38,448 nt of DNA from an uncultured Collinsella sp. (GTDB taxonomy: Bacteria; Actinomycetota; Coriobacteriia; Coriobacteriales; Coriobacteriaceae). Both the position numbers and the translations under genes were made by a program. Each line of letters opens with the position of its first letter. Within the stretch, counting starts at the first letter, position 1. The stretch spans positions 1 to 38,448 of the forward strand of contig UQMO01000020.1 in NCBI GenBank assembly GCA_900542125.1, in the 5' to 3' direction. The notes under the pieces are model-generated. The model did no database searches. It was not told the origin of the DNA and worked only from the letters and a program-made list of their open reading frames with translations. Positions 31,176 to 38,448 of this stretch are shown in pieces.

Positions 31176-32336
31176 TTACTTGGACAGCTCGTCGGCGAGG
31201 GCTTCGATCTGGGCGCGCGAGGCGTCGTTGAGCGAGCCCAGCACGGTCACCTTGTTCTGCGCCAGGGTGATATCCTTCATGCCCTCGAGCTCCTTGGTCA
31301 TAACCTTGGCAGCGGTGGGCGCCCAGGAGCCGGCCTCAACGAGCGCCACCGTACGGTTCTGATAGGCGTGCTCGGCAAGCGTGTGGATAAAGGTGCTCAT
31401 GAACGGGAAGATCTCGCCCTGATAGGTGATGGAGGCGAGTACCAGACGGTCATAGCGGAACGCATCCTCAACGGCCTCGGCCATGTCGTCGCGAGCCAGG
31501 TCAAAGACGGAAACCTTCTGGCCGCGAGCCTCGAGCGCAGATGCAAGCTCCTCAACGGCAGCCTTCAGATGGCCATACACGCTCGCATAGGCGATCGTGA
31601 TGCCCTCGTCCTCGGGCTGATAGCTCGACCAGGTGTTATAGGTGTCGAGGTAGTAGCCCAGGTTCTCGGTAAGAACAGGACCATGGAGCGGGCAGATGAT
31701 CTGGATGTCCAGGTCGGCGGCCTTCTTGAGCACGGCCTGCACGAACTTGCCGAATTTACCGACGATGCCAAAGTAGTAGCGGCGCGCTTCGCAAGCCCAG
31801 CCTTCCGGGTCCTCGATGTCGTTAGCACCAAACTTGCCAAAGCCGTCGGCACTAAAGAGCACCTTGTCGGTGGACTCGTAGGAGAAGATCACCTCGGGCC
31901 AGTGCACGTTGGGGGCGCCGACAAACGTTAGGCTGTGGCCACCCAGGTCGAGCACGTCGCCCTCTTTGACGACCATCTTACGCTCGGGGTAGTCGGTGCC
32001 AAAGTAATTGACCATCATGCGGAAGGCGCCCATGCTGGCTACAATCTGTGCCTGGGGGTAGCGCTCCATAAAGGCGGCGATGCCAGCAGAGTGATCGGGC
32101 TCCATGTGATGGATAACCAGGTAGTCGGGCGTACGTCCATCGAGCGCGGCCTCGAGGTTGCCAAGCCACTCGTTAACAAAACCACCGTCGACCGAATCGG
32201 CAACAGCGATCTTGTCGCCCAAGATAACGTAGCTGTTATATGCCATACCGTTCTCGGACACGTCGTACTGGCCCTCGAACAGGTCAATGTCGTGATCGTC
32301 GACGCCAATGTAGCGGATATCCTTGGTGATCTCCAT
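31176..32336 (-). CDS. Flavodiiron protein (FprA-type A flavoprotein)
   Basis: A 386-residue cytoplasmic enzyme reducing oxygen to water and/or nitric oxide to nitrous oxide, protecting anaerobes. The N-terminal two-thirds is a metallo-beta-lactamase-like diiron domain with the HxExDH motif (HHMEPDH, residues 76-82), NVHWPE and CPLHGP as further iron ligands. The C-terminal third is a flavodoxin domain (TIAYASVYGHLKAAVEELAS; ASITYQGEIFPFMSTF). No rubredoxin extension is present. The ATG at 32336 has AGGAGG ten bases upstream. It is transcribed alone, ending at a strong terminator. The electron donor (probably rubredoxin or NADH oxidoreductase) is not nearby. Confidence 0.93.
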   Translation of the reverse strand: MEITKDIRYIGVDDHDIDLFEGQYDVSENGMAYNSYVILGDKIAVADSVDGGFVNEWLGNLEAALDGRTPDYLVIHHMEPDHSAGIAAFMERYPQAQIVASMGAFRMMVNYFGTDYPERKMVVKEGDVLDLGGHSLTFVGAPNVHWPEVIFSYESTDKVLFSADGFGKFGANDIEDPEGWACEARRYYFGIVGKFGKFVQAVLKKAADLDIQIICPLHGPVLTENLGYYLDTYNTWSSYQPEDEGITIAYASVYGHLKAAVEELASALEARGQKVSVFDLARDDMAEAVEDAFRYDRLVLASITYQGEIFPFMSTFIHTLAEHAYQNRTVALVEAGSWAPTAAKVMTKELEGMKDITLAQNKVTVLGSLNDASRAQIEALADELSK

Positions 32337-32465
32337 CAGGCAAAGCCTCCTAGATAGACAAAAGAGCCCGTCTATCATAGCACTCGGCTACATCCCAACA
32401 GCTATCTACCGACATCCTTACTGATTGTTATTGATGTTCAACATATCACCGTTGACCTGCGAAAA

Positions 32466-33497
32466 CTATGCGCGCGGTGCCGCCGTACTATGTCGAACGA
32501 TGAGCTGACCGGGAATACGAATGGCAACGTTTTTGCCCGTTGCCCCCGCCTTGGGAACCGCGTGCTCGAACACCTCGCGTCCACGCTGATGCAAATCGAA
32601 TCGCACGGTCGTGAGCTCGTTGTGTGCCACAAAATCATCGAGCGAATCGTCGACACCCACCACGCTCACGTCCTCGGGCACGCGCAGACCGCTATCGCGC
32701 AGCGCGGCAATCGCGCCATTTGCCATCTGGTCGTTTGCCGCGTAAATCGCCGTCATGGTGCGATCATGCTCGGCCAGGTACCTGCCGGCCTCGTAACCGC
32801 TGTTGGCAGACCAGTCGCCCTCGAGCGGCTCTACCGGCTCGATGTGTTTACGCTCGAGCGCATCCTGCCAACCGGCGCGACGAAATTGCTCGTCGACCGA
32901 GAACGACGGGCCGCCAATATAGCGAATTTGCTCGTGCCCCAGCTCAAACAGGTGATCCACAAGCAATAGCGAGCAGCCGTAATGGTCGGAATCGACCGTG
33001 GTCACCCGCGGATGCGCATGCATGGTAACGATGACCGTGCCAATGCCCGGCAGTGGATCAAACGTCTCAAAATCGGGCGCCATGCGACTCATGCCGATGA
33101 TGATGCCGTCCACGGGCAGCGCGGCCATACGACGCGTGGCCTCGGCAAGCGAAAACTCCTCGGTCTTGGACATCTCGACCAGCGTGATGGCGCAATTATG
33201 CTCGCGAGCAGCGCTGGCGATGCCGTCGATCATTGAGAGGTTGCCAAACTTGGTGACATCGTTGATGCATAGGCCGACCGAATGGTAACGGCCGTCGCGC
33301 AGCGAGCGACCGGCATAACTCGGACGAAAGCCGAGCTCTTGCATAGCGGCCTGCACGCGCTGGCGCGTCTGCTCGTTAACGTTGGGCAAGCCGTTGGCGA
33401 CGCGCGAAACCGTCTGCTGCGAAACGCCGGCAGCACGGGCGACGTCGGCCATGGAGACCGGACGCGTACCTGCATCGTTGGACGGGCGCCTTGCCAC
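32466..33497 (-). CDS. LacI/GalR-family repressor
   Basis: A 343-residue repressor. The N-terminal helix-turn-helix plus hinge is textbook LacI: MADVARAAGVSQQTVSRVAN, with RPSYAGRSLRDGRYHSVG at the linker. The rest is a periplasmic-binding-protein-like effector domain (VDGIIIGMSR; TAIYAANDQMANGA; VSVVGVDDSLDDFV). The start is a GTG at 33497 with GAAGGTGAT upstream. It is divergent from galK-galT, and three matching operator-like sites occur in the shared 337-bp region. It probably represses galactose use and itself; the inducer is likely galactose or a derivative. Confidence 0.92.
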   Translation of the reverse strand: MARRPSNDAGTRPVSMADVARAAGVSQQTVSRVANGLPNVNEQTRQRVQAAMQELGFRPSYAGRSLRDGRYHSVGLCINDVTKFGNLSMIDGIASAAREHNCAITLVEMSKTEEFSLAEATRRMAALPVDGIIIGMSRMAPDFETFDPLPGIGTVIVTMHAHPRVTTVDSDHYGCSLLLVDHLFELGHEQIRYIGGPSFSVDEQFRRAGWQDALERKHIEPVEPLEGDWSANSGYEAGRYLAEHDRTMTAIYAANDQMANGAIAALRDSGLRVPEDVSVVGVDDSLDDFVAHNELTTVRFDLHQRGREVFEHAVPKAGATGKNVAIRIPGQLIVRHSTAAPRA

Positions 33498-33590
33498 AGG
33501 ATCACCTTCACCCTTGCGAGATCTGAATAGCGTGCATGCCGGCCCGGGCAGAAATACATCCCGCGCCGAGGCCTGCTATCGTCGGACGCA

Positions 33591-33794
33591 TGTTAACGTA
33601 CTCTACTTTTTCTATCTGCATCTCTTCTGCTTTATAAGTCCATACAGCAGTACCGTTCACGGCTGTTTTTCTACCGATTACCAGATTCTCAAAAAGTGAC
33701 AAACGTTGTGTTATGAGTACGTTAACATAGCCCACAACGTGCGGCATCGTGAACACTTGGTTCATTCCGCTTCAAGTTGTTAACGTACTCATAA
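33591..33794. promoter_or_regulatory. Three operator-like sites in the lacI/galK promoter region
   Basis: TGTTAACGTACTCATAA occurs at 33778-33794 and, inverted, at 33711-33727 (17 of 17); a third site TGTTAACGTACTC at 33591-33603 matches 13 of 17. Each has the central CG common to LacI-family operators. The outer sites could support looping: one lies near galK, one near lacI. Confidence 0.7.
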
Positions 33795-33834
33795 CGACGC
33801 AAAACTCCCCGTGCGCGCCAAGGAAAGGACTCCC

Positions 33835-35040
33835 ATGACCACGCCCGACGAAAAGACATTTGCCACACTTACCAAGCTGTTTGAGGAGGAGTTTGGCCCC
33901 ATCGGCGACCGCCAGGTGCTCTACGTGCACGCGCCCGGCCGTTCCGAGATCAGCGGCAACCACACCGACCACGAGGGTGGCCACGTTATCGCCGGCTCGC
34001 TCGATGTCGCTGTCGACGGCATCGCCGTGACAACCGATTCCAACAAGGTTCGCGTAGCCGACGAGGGCTATCCCACGTTTGAAATCGCGCTCGGCACGCT
34101 AGACGTTCAGGAGTCCGAGAAGGGCACGTCCGCAAGCCTCGTGCGCGGTATGGCCCACGAGATTGCAGCCCTTGGCGTTGAGCCTCACGGCTTCGATTTC
34201 GCCTTCACCTGCTCCGTCCCCTCGGGCGGCGGCCTTTCCAGCTCCGCTGCCGTCGAGGCCGCATACGGCCGCGCCATGGAGACGCTCTGGGGCGCGCCCG
34301 CCATTGAGCCCGTCACGCTCGCTCAGATGAGCCAGCGCACCGAGAACAACTATTACGGCAAGCCCTGCGGTCTGATGGACCAGGCCGCCGTTTGCTTGGG
34401 CGGACTCGCCTACATGGACTTTGAGGATCAAGCCCAGCCCAAGACCCAGAAGCTCGAACTCAACTATGAGGATCACGGCTATGCGCTCGTGCTCGTTAAG
34501 GTCGGTGCCGACCACGTGGCCGCCACCGACGACTACGCTGCCGTTCCGCGCGAGATGCAAGACGTCGCCGCCGAGTTTGGCAAGGCACGACTGTGTGAGG
34601 TAAACGTTGCCGACTTTGACGCCAAGCTCCCCGAGCTGCGTGCCAAGCTGGGCGACCGCGCCTGCCTGCGCGCCGTTCACTACTGGTACGAGAACGGCCT
34701 GGTCGACAAGCGCTGGGCAGCCCTGAACGCCGGCGACATTGACCAGTTCCTGGTCCTGACGCGCGAGTCCGGCGCCAGCTCTGCCATGTACCTGCAGAAT
34801 GTCGTTGCCAAGCTGGGCTCCGAGCAGCCTTCGATGTATGCCTTGGCACTGGCCGAGCATGTGCTCGACGGCCGCGGCGCCGTCCGCATCCACGGCGGCG
34901 GCTTTGGTGGCACCATCCAGGCCTTCGTGCCGCTCGACCTAGTCGACACCTTTATTACCAAGATGAACGGCTGGCTGGGCGAGGGCTCTGCCCGTCACTA
35001 CGCAATTTCTGACAAGGGGGCTTACGCGGCATGGCTGTAA
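33835..35040 (+). CDS. galK: Galactokinase
   Basis: Phosphorylates galactose to galactose 1-phosphate with ATP, the first Leloir step. The 401-residue protein shows the GHMP kinase motifs: the galactokinase signature PGRSEISGNHTDHEGG (34-49; E. coli has GRVNLIGEHTDYN), the ATP loop VPSGGGLSSSAA (about 129) and IHGGGFGGTIQAF near the C-terminus. The ATG at 33835 has AAAGGA upstream; an ATG/GTG further out lacks one. It overlaps galT by ten bases, so the pair is translationally coupled, under the divergent LacI-type repressor. No galE or galactose transporter is in the window. Confidence 0.95.
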   Translation: MTTPDEKTFATLTKLFEEEFGPIGDRQVLYVHAPGRSEISGNHTDHEGGHVIAGSLDVAVDGIAVTTDSNKVRVADEGYPTFEIALGTLDVQESEKGTSASLVRGMAHEIAALGVEPHGFDFAFTCSVPSGGGLSSSAAVEAAYGRAMETLWGAPAIEPVTLAQMSQRTENNYYGKPCGLMDQAAVCLGGLAYMDFEDQAQPKTQKLELNYEDHGYALVLVKVGADHVAATDDYAAVPREMQDVAAEFGKARLCEVNVADFDAKLPELRAKLGDRACLRAVHYWYENGLVDKRWAALNAGDIDQFLVLTRESGASSAMYLQNVVAKLGSEQPSMYALALAEHVLDGRGAVRIHGGGFGGTIQAFVPLDLVDTFITKMNGWLGEGSARHYAISDKGAYAAWL

Positions 35041-36659
35041 CGACCGACGTGCGCGAAGCTGCGCAGAACCTGATTGAGTACGCCATCCACCGATCGATGA
35101 TCGGCCAGGACGACCGCATCTGGGCATACAACACCATTTTGGAGTGCATCGGCGCTACGAGGCCCGCGCTCGATATGGCCTGGGCGCTCCAGGTTGAGAA
35201 ACTCTCGCTCTTGCACCCCGATACCCTGCCCGACTTTGACCTTGAAGGCACGCTTGCCGCGCTTTCCGAGACCGCCGTTGCCAACGGTGCCGCCGAGGAC
35301 ACAGCATCGGGCCGCGACCGCATCGCCATGCGAATCATGGGCGTGCTCACGCCGAGGCCTTCGGTTGTAAACGAAGAGTTCAACGGACGTATGGGCGTCA
35401 ACGAGCCCCGCGCCGCAACCGACTGGTTCTACGGCCTGTGCTGCGACGCCGGCTACGTGCGCCGTGCCGCCATCGCGCGCAACATCAAATGGAGCACCCC
35501 CACCAACTGGGGCGATCTTGAGATCACTATCAACCTGTCCAAGCCTGAGAAGGACCCGCGCGATATCGCCGCGGCCGGTGCCGCCAAAAACACGAGCGAG
35601 AAGTATCCCGCCTGCCAGCTCTGCATCGAAAACGAGGGCTACCCCGGACGCTCCGCCGCAGCCGACGGCGGCGCTCATCCCGCCCGTCAGAACCTGCGCG
35701 TTATTCCCATCCAGCTCGACGGCGAGCGCTGGGGTTTCCAGTACAGCCCGTATGCGTATTTTAACGAGCACTGCATTGCTATGAGCTCCGAGCATCGCCC
35801 GATGCACGTGGACCGCAAGAGTTTGACCTGTCTGCTTGACTTTGTCGACCTGTTCCCGCACTACTTTATTGGCTCCAACGCCGACCTGCCTATCGTGGGC
35901 GGCTCGATCTTGTCGCACGACCACTTCCAGGGCGGCGCGCACGAGTTCCCCATGATGCACGCCGCCGAGATCTCGCAGTTTAGCGTGCCCGGATTTGATC
36001 AGGTTAGCGGTACCGTGCTGCAGTGGCCGCTCTCGGTGCTGCGCCTGCGCTCGCATGACCGCGCCCAGCTGCTCGACGCTGCCGAGAAGATTATCCTCGC
36101 CTGGCGCGAGTGGACCGATGAGTCTGTGGGCGTCATCGCGTACACAGCCGATGGCGTGGCGCACAACACCGTGACGCCCGTCATCCGCCGCGTCGACTCT
36201 CGCGGAAATGCCGGCGGCGAAATCTACGAGGCCTACCTGGCGCTTCGCTGCAATATCACGACCGACGAGCACCCGCTAGGAGTTTTCCACCCGCATGCCG
36301 AGTACCACCACATTAAGAAGGAGAACATCGGCCTGATCGAGGTCATGGGCCTGGCCATTCTGCCGCCGCGCCTGGTTCCCGAGCTTGGCGCTGTCCGTGA
36401 GCATCTGCTGGCAGCCAAGGTCGATGCCAGCTACGATCTTGCCGGTGCGCTCGAGGGCGATGATCTTTGTCGCAGCCATGCCGCGTGGGCCGAGGACGTC
36501 TTTGCTCGCCGCGCCGACGAGCTTACGGCGGATAACGCCATCGATATCCTGCACGAGGAGGTCGGCGTGGTGTTTGGCCACGTGCTCGACAACGCCGGCG
36601 TCTTTAAGTGGGACGAAGCCGGCCGCGCCGCCCAGCAGCGCTTTATCGACTCGCTGTAG
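35031..36659 (+). CDS. galT: Galactose-1-phosphate uridylyltransferase, type 2
   Basis: Exchanges UDP between UDP-glucose and galactose 1-phosphate. The 542 residues are typical of the longer, Firmicutes-type GalT (family 2), not the short E. coli type. Visible features are MGVNEPRAATDWFYGLCCDA, RNLRVIPI-like residues before WGFQYSPYAYFNEH, and GSILSHDHFQGGAHEFPMM carrying the catalytic His region. LLHPD near the start and the long C-terminal domain also fit. The ATG lies inside the end of galK. A very stable terminator follows 54 bases after the stop, closing the galKT operon. Confidence 0.95.
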   Translation: MAVTTDVREAAQNLIEYAIHRSMIGQDDRIWAYNTILECIGATRPALDMAWALQVEKLSLLHPDTLPDFDLEGTLAALSETAVANGAAEDTASGRDRIAMRIMGVLTPRPSVVNEEFNGRMGVNEPRAATDWFYGLCCDAGYVRRAAIARNIKWSTPTNWGDLEITINLSKPEKDPRDIAAAGAAKNTSEKYPACQLCIENEGYPGRSAAADGGAHPARQNLRVIPIQLDGERWGFQYSPYAYFNEHCIAMSSEHRPMHVDRKSLTCLLDFVDLFPHYFIGSNADLPIVGGSILSHDHFQGGAHEFPMMHAAEISQFSVPGFDQVSGTVLQWPLSVLRLRSHDRAQLLDAAEKIILAWREWTDESVGVIAYTADGVAHNTVTPVIRRVDSRGNAGGEIYEAYLALRCNITTDEHPLGVFHPHAEYHHIKKENIGLIEVMGLAILPPRLVPELGAVREHLLAAKVDASYDLAGALEGDDLCRSHAAWAEDVFARRADELTADNAIDILHEEVGVVFGHVLDNAGVFKWDEAGRAAQQRFIDSL

Positions 36660-36713
36660 AGCACAGACCCGGACGCTCAACGGCAGCCCCCACGACATAG
36701 CCACCTACACGAC

Positions 36714-36753
36714 AACGGCGCCCGCCGGCAACATCGCCGGCGGGCGCCGTTTT
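36714..36753 (+). terminator. Intrinsic terminator of galKT
   Basis: A perfect 16-bp GC-rich stem (AACGGCGCCCGCCGGC at 36714-36729 with 36736-36751) with a 6-base loop, followed by TTC. Confidence 0.9.
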
Positions 36754-36785
36754 CTGATGCAAGGGTAGCTAATTTGCACCAAAAC

Positions 36786-36833
36786 AAGGAGTGTTCCAAA
36801 CTGCCGGCAGAGAAGGAGCGCCCCAGGTGCCGA
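36786..36833. repeat. Left flanking direct repeat of the third ATPase gene
   Basis: AAGGAGTGTTCCAAACTGCC is followed by further matching bases; the stretch matches 38295-38342 with about 85% identity and one indel. The two copies bracket the ATPase gene and its 33-bp repeats. Confidence 0.65.
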
Positions 36834-36840
36834 CCTAAAC

Positions 36841-36937
36841 CCCACATTATTCGATTGAAAAACGTGGTTACCTCCCACATTATTCGATGGAAAAACGTGG
36901 TTTACTCCCACATTTTTCGATGGAAAGACCAAGACGG
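36841..36937 (+). repeat. Three 33-bp direct repeats upstream of the third ATPase
   Basis: Copies start at 36841, 36874 and 36907, exactly 33 bp apart; each begins CCCACATTATTCGATGG or a close variant, and the third decays after about 22 bases. Within each of the first two, CCAC and GTGG arms could pair. They end about 33 bases before the ATPase start codon. No spacers separate them, so this is not a CRISPR array. Confidence 0.8.
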
Positions 36938-36969
36938 TCTTATACTAACCATGATCGTTAGGGGGCAGT

Positions 36970-38271
36970 ATGCAGCGACAGCTAATGGACGAACTCATCG
37001 CTTGGAAATCTAGGTCAAACCGCAAGCCCCTCCTGCTTAAGGGGGCCCGCCAGACGGGAAAAACCTGGCTTCTCAACGAATTCGCAGGCCAGCAGTATCA
37101 AAACGTCATCCGTTTTGACTTTATGCTCGAACCGGGCGCACGTTCGCTGTTCGACGGAAGCCTTGACCCCAAACGCATCATCTCCCAGATAGAGCTCCTG
37201 CGCGGCCAGACCATAACGCCGACAGACACGCTCATCATCTTCGACGAAATCCAAGAGGCACCGCGTGGCATCACCTCGCTCAAATACTTCAACGAGCTTG
37301 CGCCCGAATACCACATCGTAGCAGCCGGTTCCTATATGGGCCTCGCGCTCCGACGCGAAAACGAGTCATTTCCCGTCGGCAAAATCGACCAGCTCACCAT
37401 GCGTCCCATGGGGTTTGCTGAGTTCGTTCGTGCCGTCGACGGCAACCCGCTCGCCGACGCCATCCTTGCCGCAGACATGAACCTTCTAGCAAACGTTACC
37501 GAAAAGCTCGAGCACTTGCTCAAGGAATACCTTGTTGTCGGCGGTATGCCCGAAGTTGTCTCCACTTTCGCCGAGACACGCGACTTCATCGAAGCCCGAA
37601 GGCTTCAACAGCAAATCATCGAGGCTTACGAATCCGATTTTGGCAAACATGCACCCGCCCGCATCGTCGAGCGCATGAGGTTGGTTTGGAAATCCCTTCC
37701 CGGCCAGCTTGCAAAGGAGAACAAGAAGTTTGTCTATGGCGCCCTTCGTCCCGGAGCGCGCGCACGCGATTTCGAGGAAAGCCTCCAGTGGCTCACGGAC
37801 TACGGAATCGTTCATAAGGTGCCACGTGTTTCCGCTCTAAAGGCGCCGCTCTCGAGCTACGAAGACCTCTCGGGCTTCAAACTGTTCTGCATCGACACCG
37901 GCATCCTCGGAGCGCTCTCCGGTCTCTCTCCGGCCATCGTTCTTAACGGATCCGCTGTTTTTACCGAGTTCAAAGGTTCGCTGACCGAACAATACGTCGA
38001 GCAGGAGCTTTTGCTCCAGGACAAAACTCCCGCGTATTGGTCCTCTACCTCCGGCAATGCCGAAACCGACTTTGCCGTCGACCATGCGGGAACCGTGCTT
38101 CCGCTCGAGGTCAAGGCGGCAGAGAACCTTAAAGCGAAGAGTCTGAAAGTAGCCTGCGAAAAATTCAAACTCGAGCGTTGCGTGAGGAGCTCCCTGGCGG
38201 CATATAGAGACGAGGGCATGCTCGTCAATATTCCGCTTTGGGAGATTGGGCAGATCGACAAGCTGGCATAG
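36970..38271 (+). CDS. AAA+ ATPase with DUF4143 C-terminus (copy 2)
   Basis: A 433-residue ATPase with Walker A GARQTGKT (residues 25-32) and Walker B TLIIFDEIQ (D92, E93), then VAAGSYMGLAL as sensor region and MRPMGFAEF as the conserved next step of the AAA_14 domain. The C-terminal DUF4143 region contains TDFAVD and LPLEVKAAEN, a PD-(D/E)XK-like arrangement that suggests a nuclease fold, active or not. It resembles the protein at 7277-8446 in layout but not closely in sequence. The ATG has AGGGGG upstream. It stands alone after the galKT terminator, behind three 33-bp repeats and between direct repeats. Function unknown. Confidence 0.87.
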   Translation: MQRQLMDELIAWKSRSNRKPLLLKGARQTGKTWLLNEFAGQQYQNVIRFDFMLEPGARSLFDGSLDPKRIISQIELLRGQTITPTDTLIIFDEIQEAPRGITSLKYFNELAPEYHIVAAGSYMGLALRRENESFPVGKIDQLTMRPMGFAEFVRAVDGNPLADAILAADMNLLANVTEKLEHLLKEYLVVGGMPEVVSTFAETRDFIEARRLQQQIIEAYESDFGKHAPARIVERMRLVWKSLPGQLAKENKKFVYGALRPGARARDFEESLQWLTDYGIVHKVPRVSALKAPLSSYEDLSGFKLFCIDTGILGALSGLSPAIVLNGSAVFTEFKGSLTEQYVEQELLLQDKTPAYWSSTSGNAETDFAVDHAGTVLPLEVKAAENLKAKSLKVACEKFKLERCVRSSLAAYRDEGMLVNIPLWEIGQIDKLA

Positions 38272-38294
38272 GCGCTGTGGAGGGGGTGCCCCGT

Positions 38295-38342
38295 AAGGAG
38301 TGTCCCAAACTGCCGGCAAAAAAGGAACGTCCCCATCTGCCG
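38295..38342. repeat. Right flanking direct repeat of the third ATPase gene
   Basis: Second copy of the repeat at 36786-36833 in the same orientation. The remaining bases to the window end (38343-38448) show no gene or clear RNA feature. Confidence 0.65.
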
Positions 38343-38448
38343 CATTCCCGAAGCAAGGCAACACCGATGTCTTGGCAACGGCAGCGAGCGGGCCGCATTT
38401 GAGACAAGGTGACGTGAAACGAAAGGGCGCTGACCTTCTGGTCGCGCC

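Noticed and set aside
36705..36932. Minus-strand frame with 11-residue repeats
   Set aside because: The 33-bp repeats are a multiple of three, so any frame through them looks repetitive; there is no ribosome site and it runs into the galT terminator.
36841..36937. CRISPR array
   Set aside because: The three 33-bp units are directly adjacent with no unique spacers and no cas genes nearby.

Overview
The window looks like a chromosomal segment of a high-GC anaerobic gut actinobacterium of the class Coriobacteriia, most probably Collinsella or a close relative. This is inferred from GC-rich codon use, fermentative and oxygen-detoxifying genes, agmatine fermentation, LuxR-type regulators with a polytopic membrane N-terminus, and dispersed non-coding repeats. 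No rRNA, tRNA, CRISPR array or transposase gene was seen.

Layout. 2-3000: tail of an ABC exporter, a 237-bp element with 31-bp terminal inverted repeats, a DAHP synthase and a GNAT acetyltransferase. 3060-8450: an AlbA/Schlafen-type ATP-binding regulator, a first agmatine deiminase (aguA) divergent from a LuxR regulator, and an AAA+/DUF4143 ATPase. 8590-13400: a MATE transporter, a YtcJ-like amidohydrolase and a membrane LuxR regulator divergent from a 63-aa peptide gene. 13430-20905: an agmatine cluster in the order aguB (putrescine carbamoyltransferase), aguD (antiporter), a second aguA and a second APC permease, all on the minus strand, divergent from a second membrane LuxR (AguR-like). 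21187-27410: a BceAB-like ABC transporter, a Nudix-Vsr fusion, an AraC regulator interrupted by a stop codon, and a HAD phosphatase. 27630-38271: a class II ketose-bisphosphate aldolase divergent from a DeoR regulator, a second AAA ATPase, a flavodiiron protein, LacI divergent from galK-galT, and a third AAA/DUF4143 ATPase.

How the genes fit together. AguD would exchange agmatine for putrescine, the two AguA enzymes would deiminate agmatine to N-carbamoylputrescine, and AguB would phosphorolyse that to putrescine and carbamoyl phosphate. The carbamate kinase (AguC) that yields the ATP is not in the window; a second permease sits where it is expected. galK and galT supply the Leloir steps under a LacI-type repressor whose probable operators occur three times in the shared promoter. 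The aldolase and DeoR form another divergent sugar-phosphate module.

Most unusual points: (i) all three AAA-type ATPase genes and the AlbA-type gene have their own short direct repeats just upstream, and two of the ATPase genes are bracketed by direct repeats as if they were inserted cassettes; (ii) a single protein joins a MutT/NudG-like Nudix hydrolase to a Vsr mismatch endonuclease; (iii) the agmatine cluster carries a large nested dyad and strongly structured leaders; (iv) several dispersed palindromic elements lie between genes.
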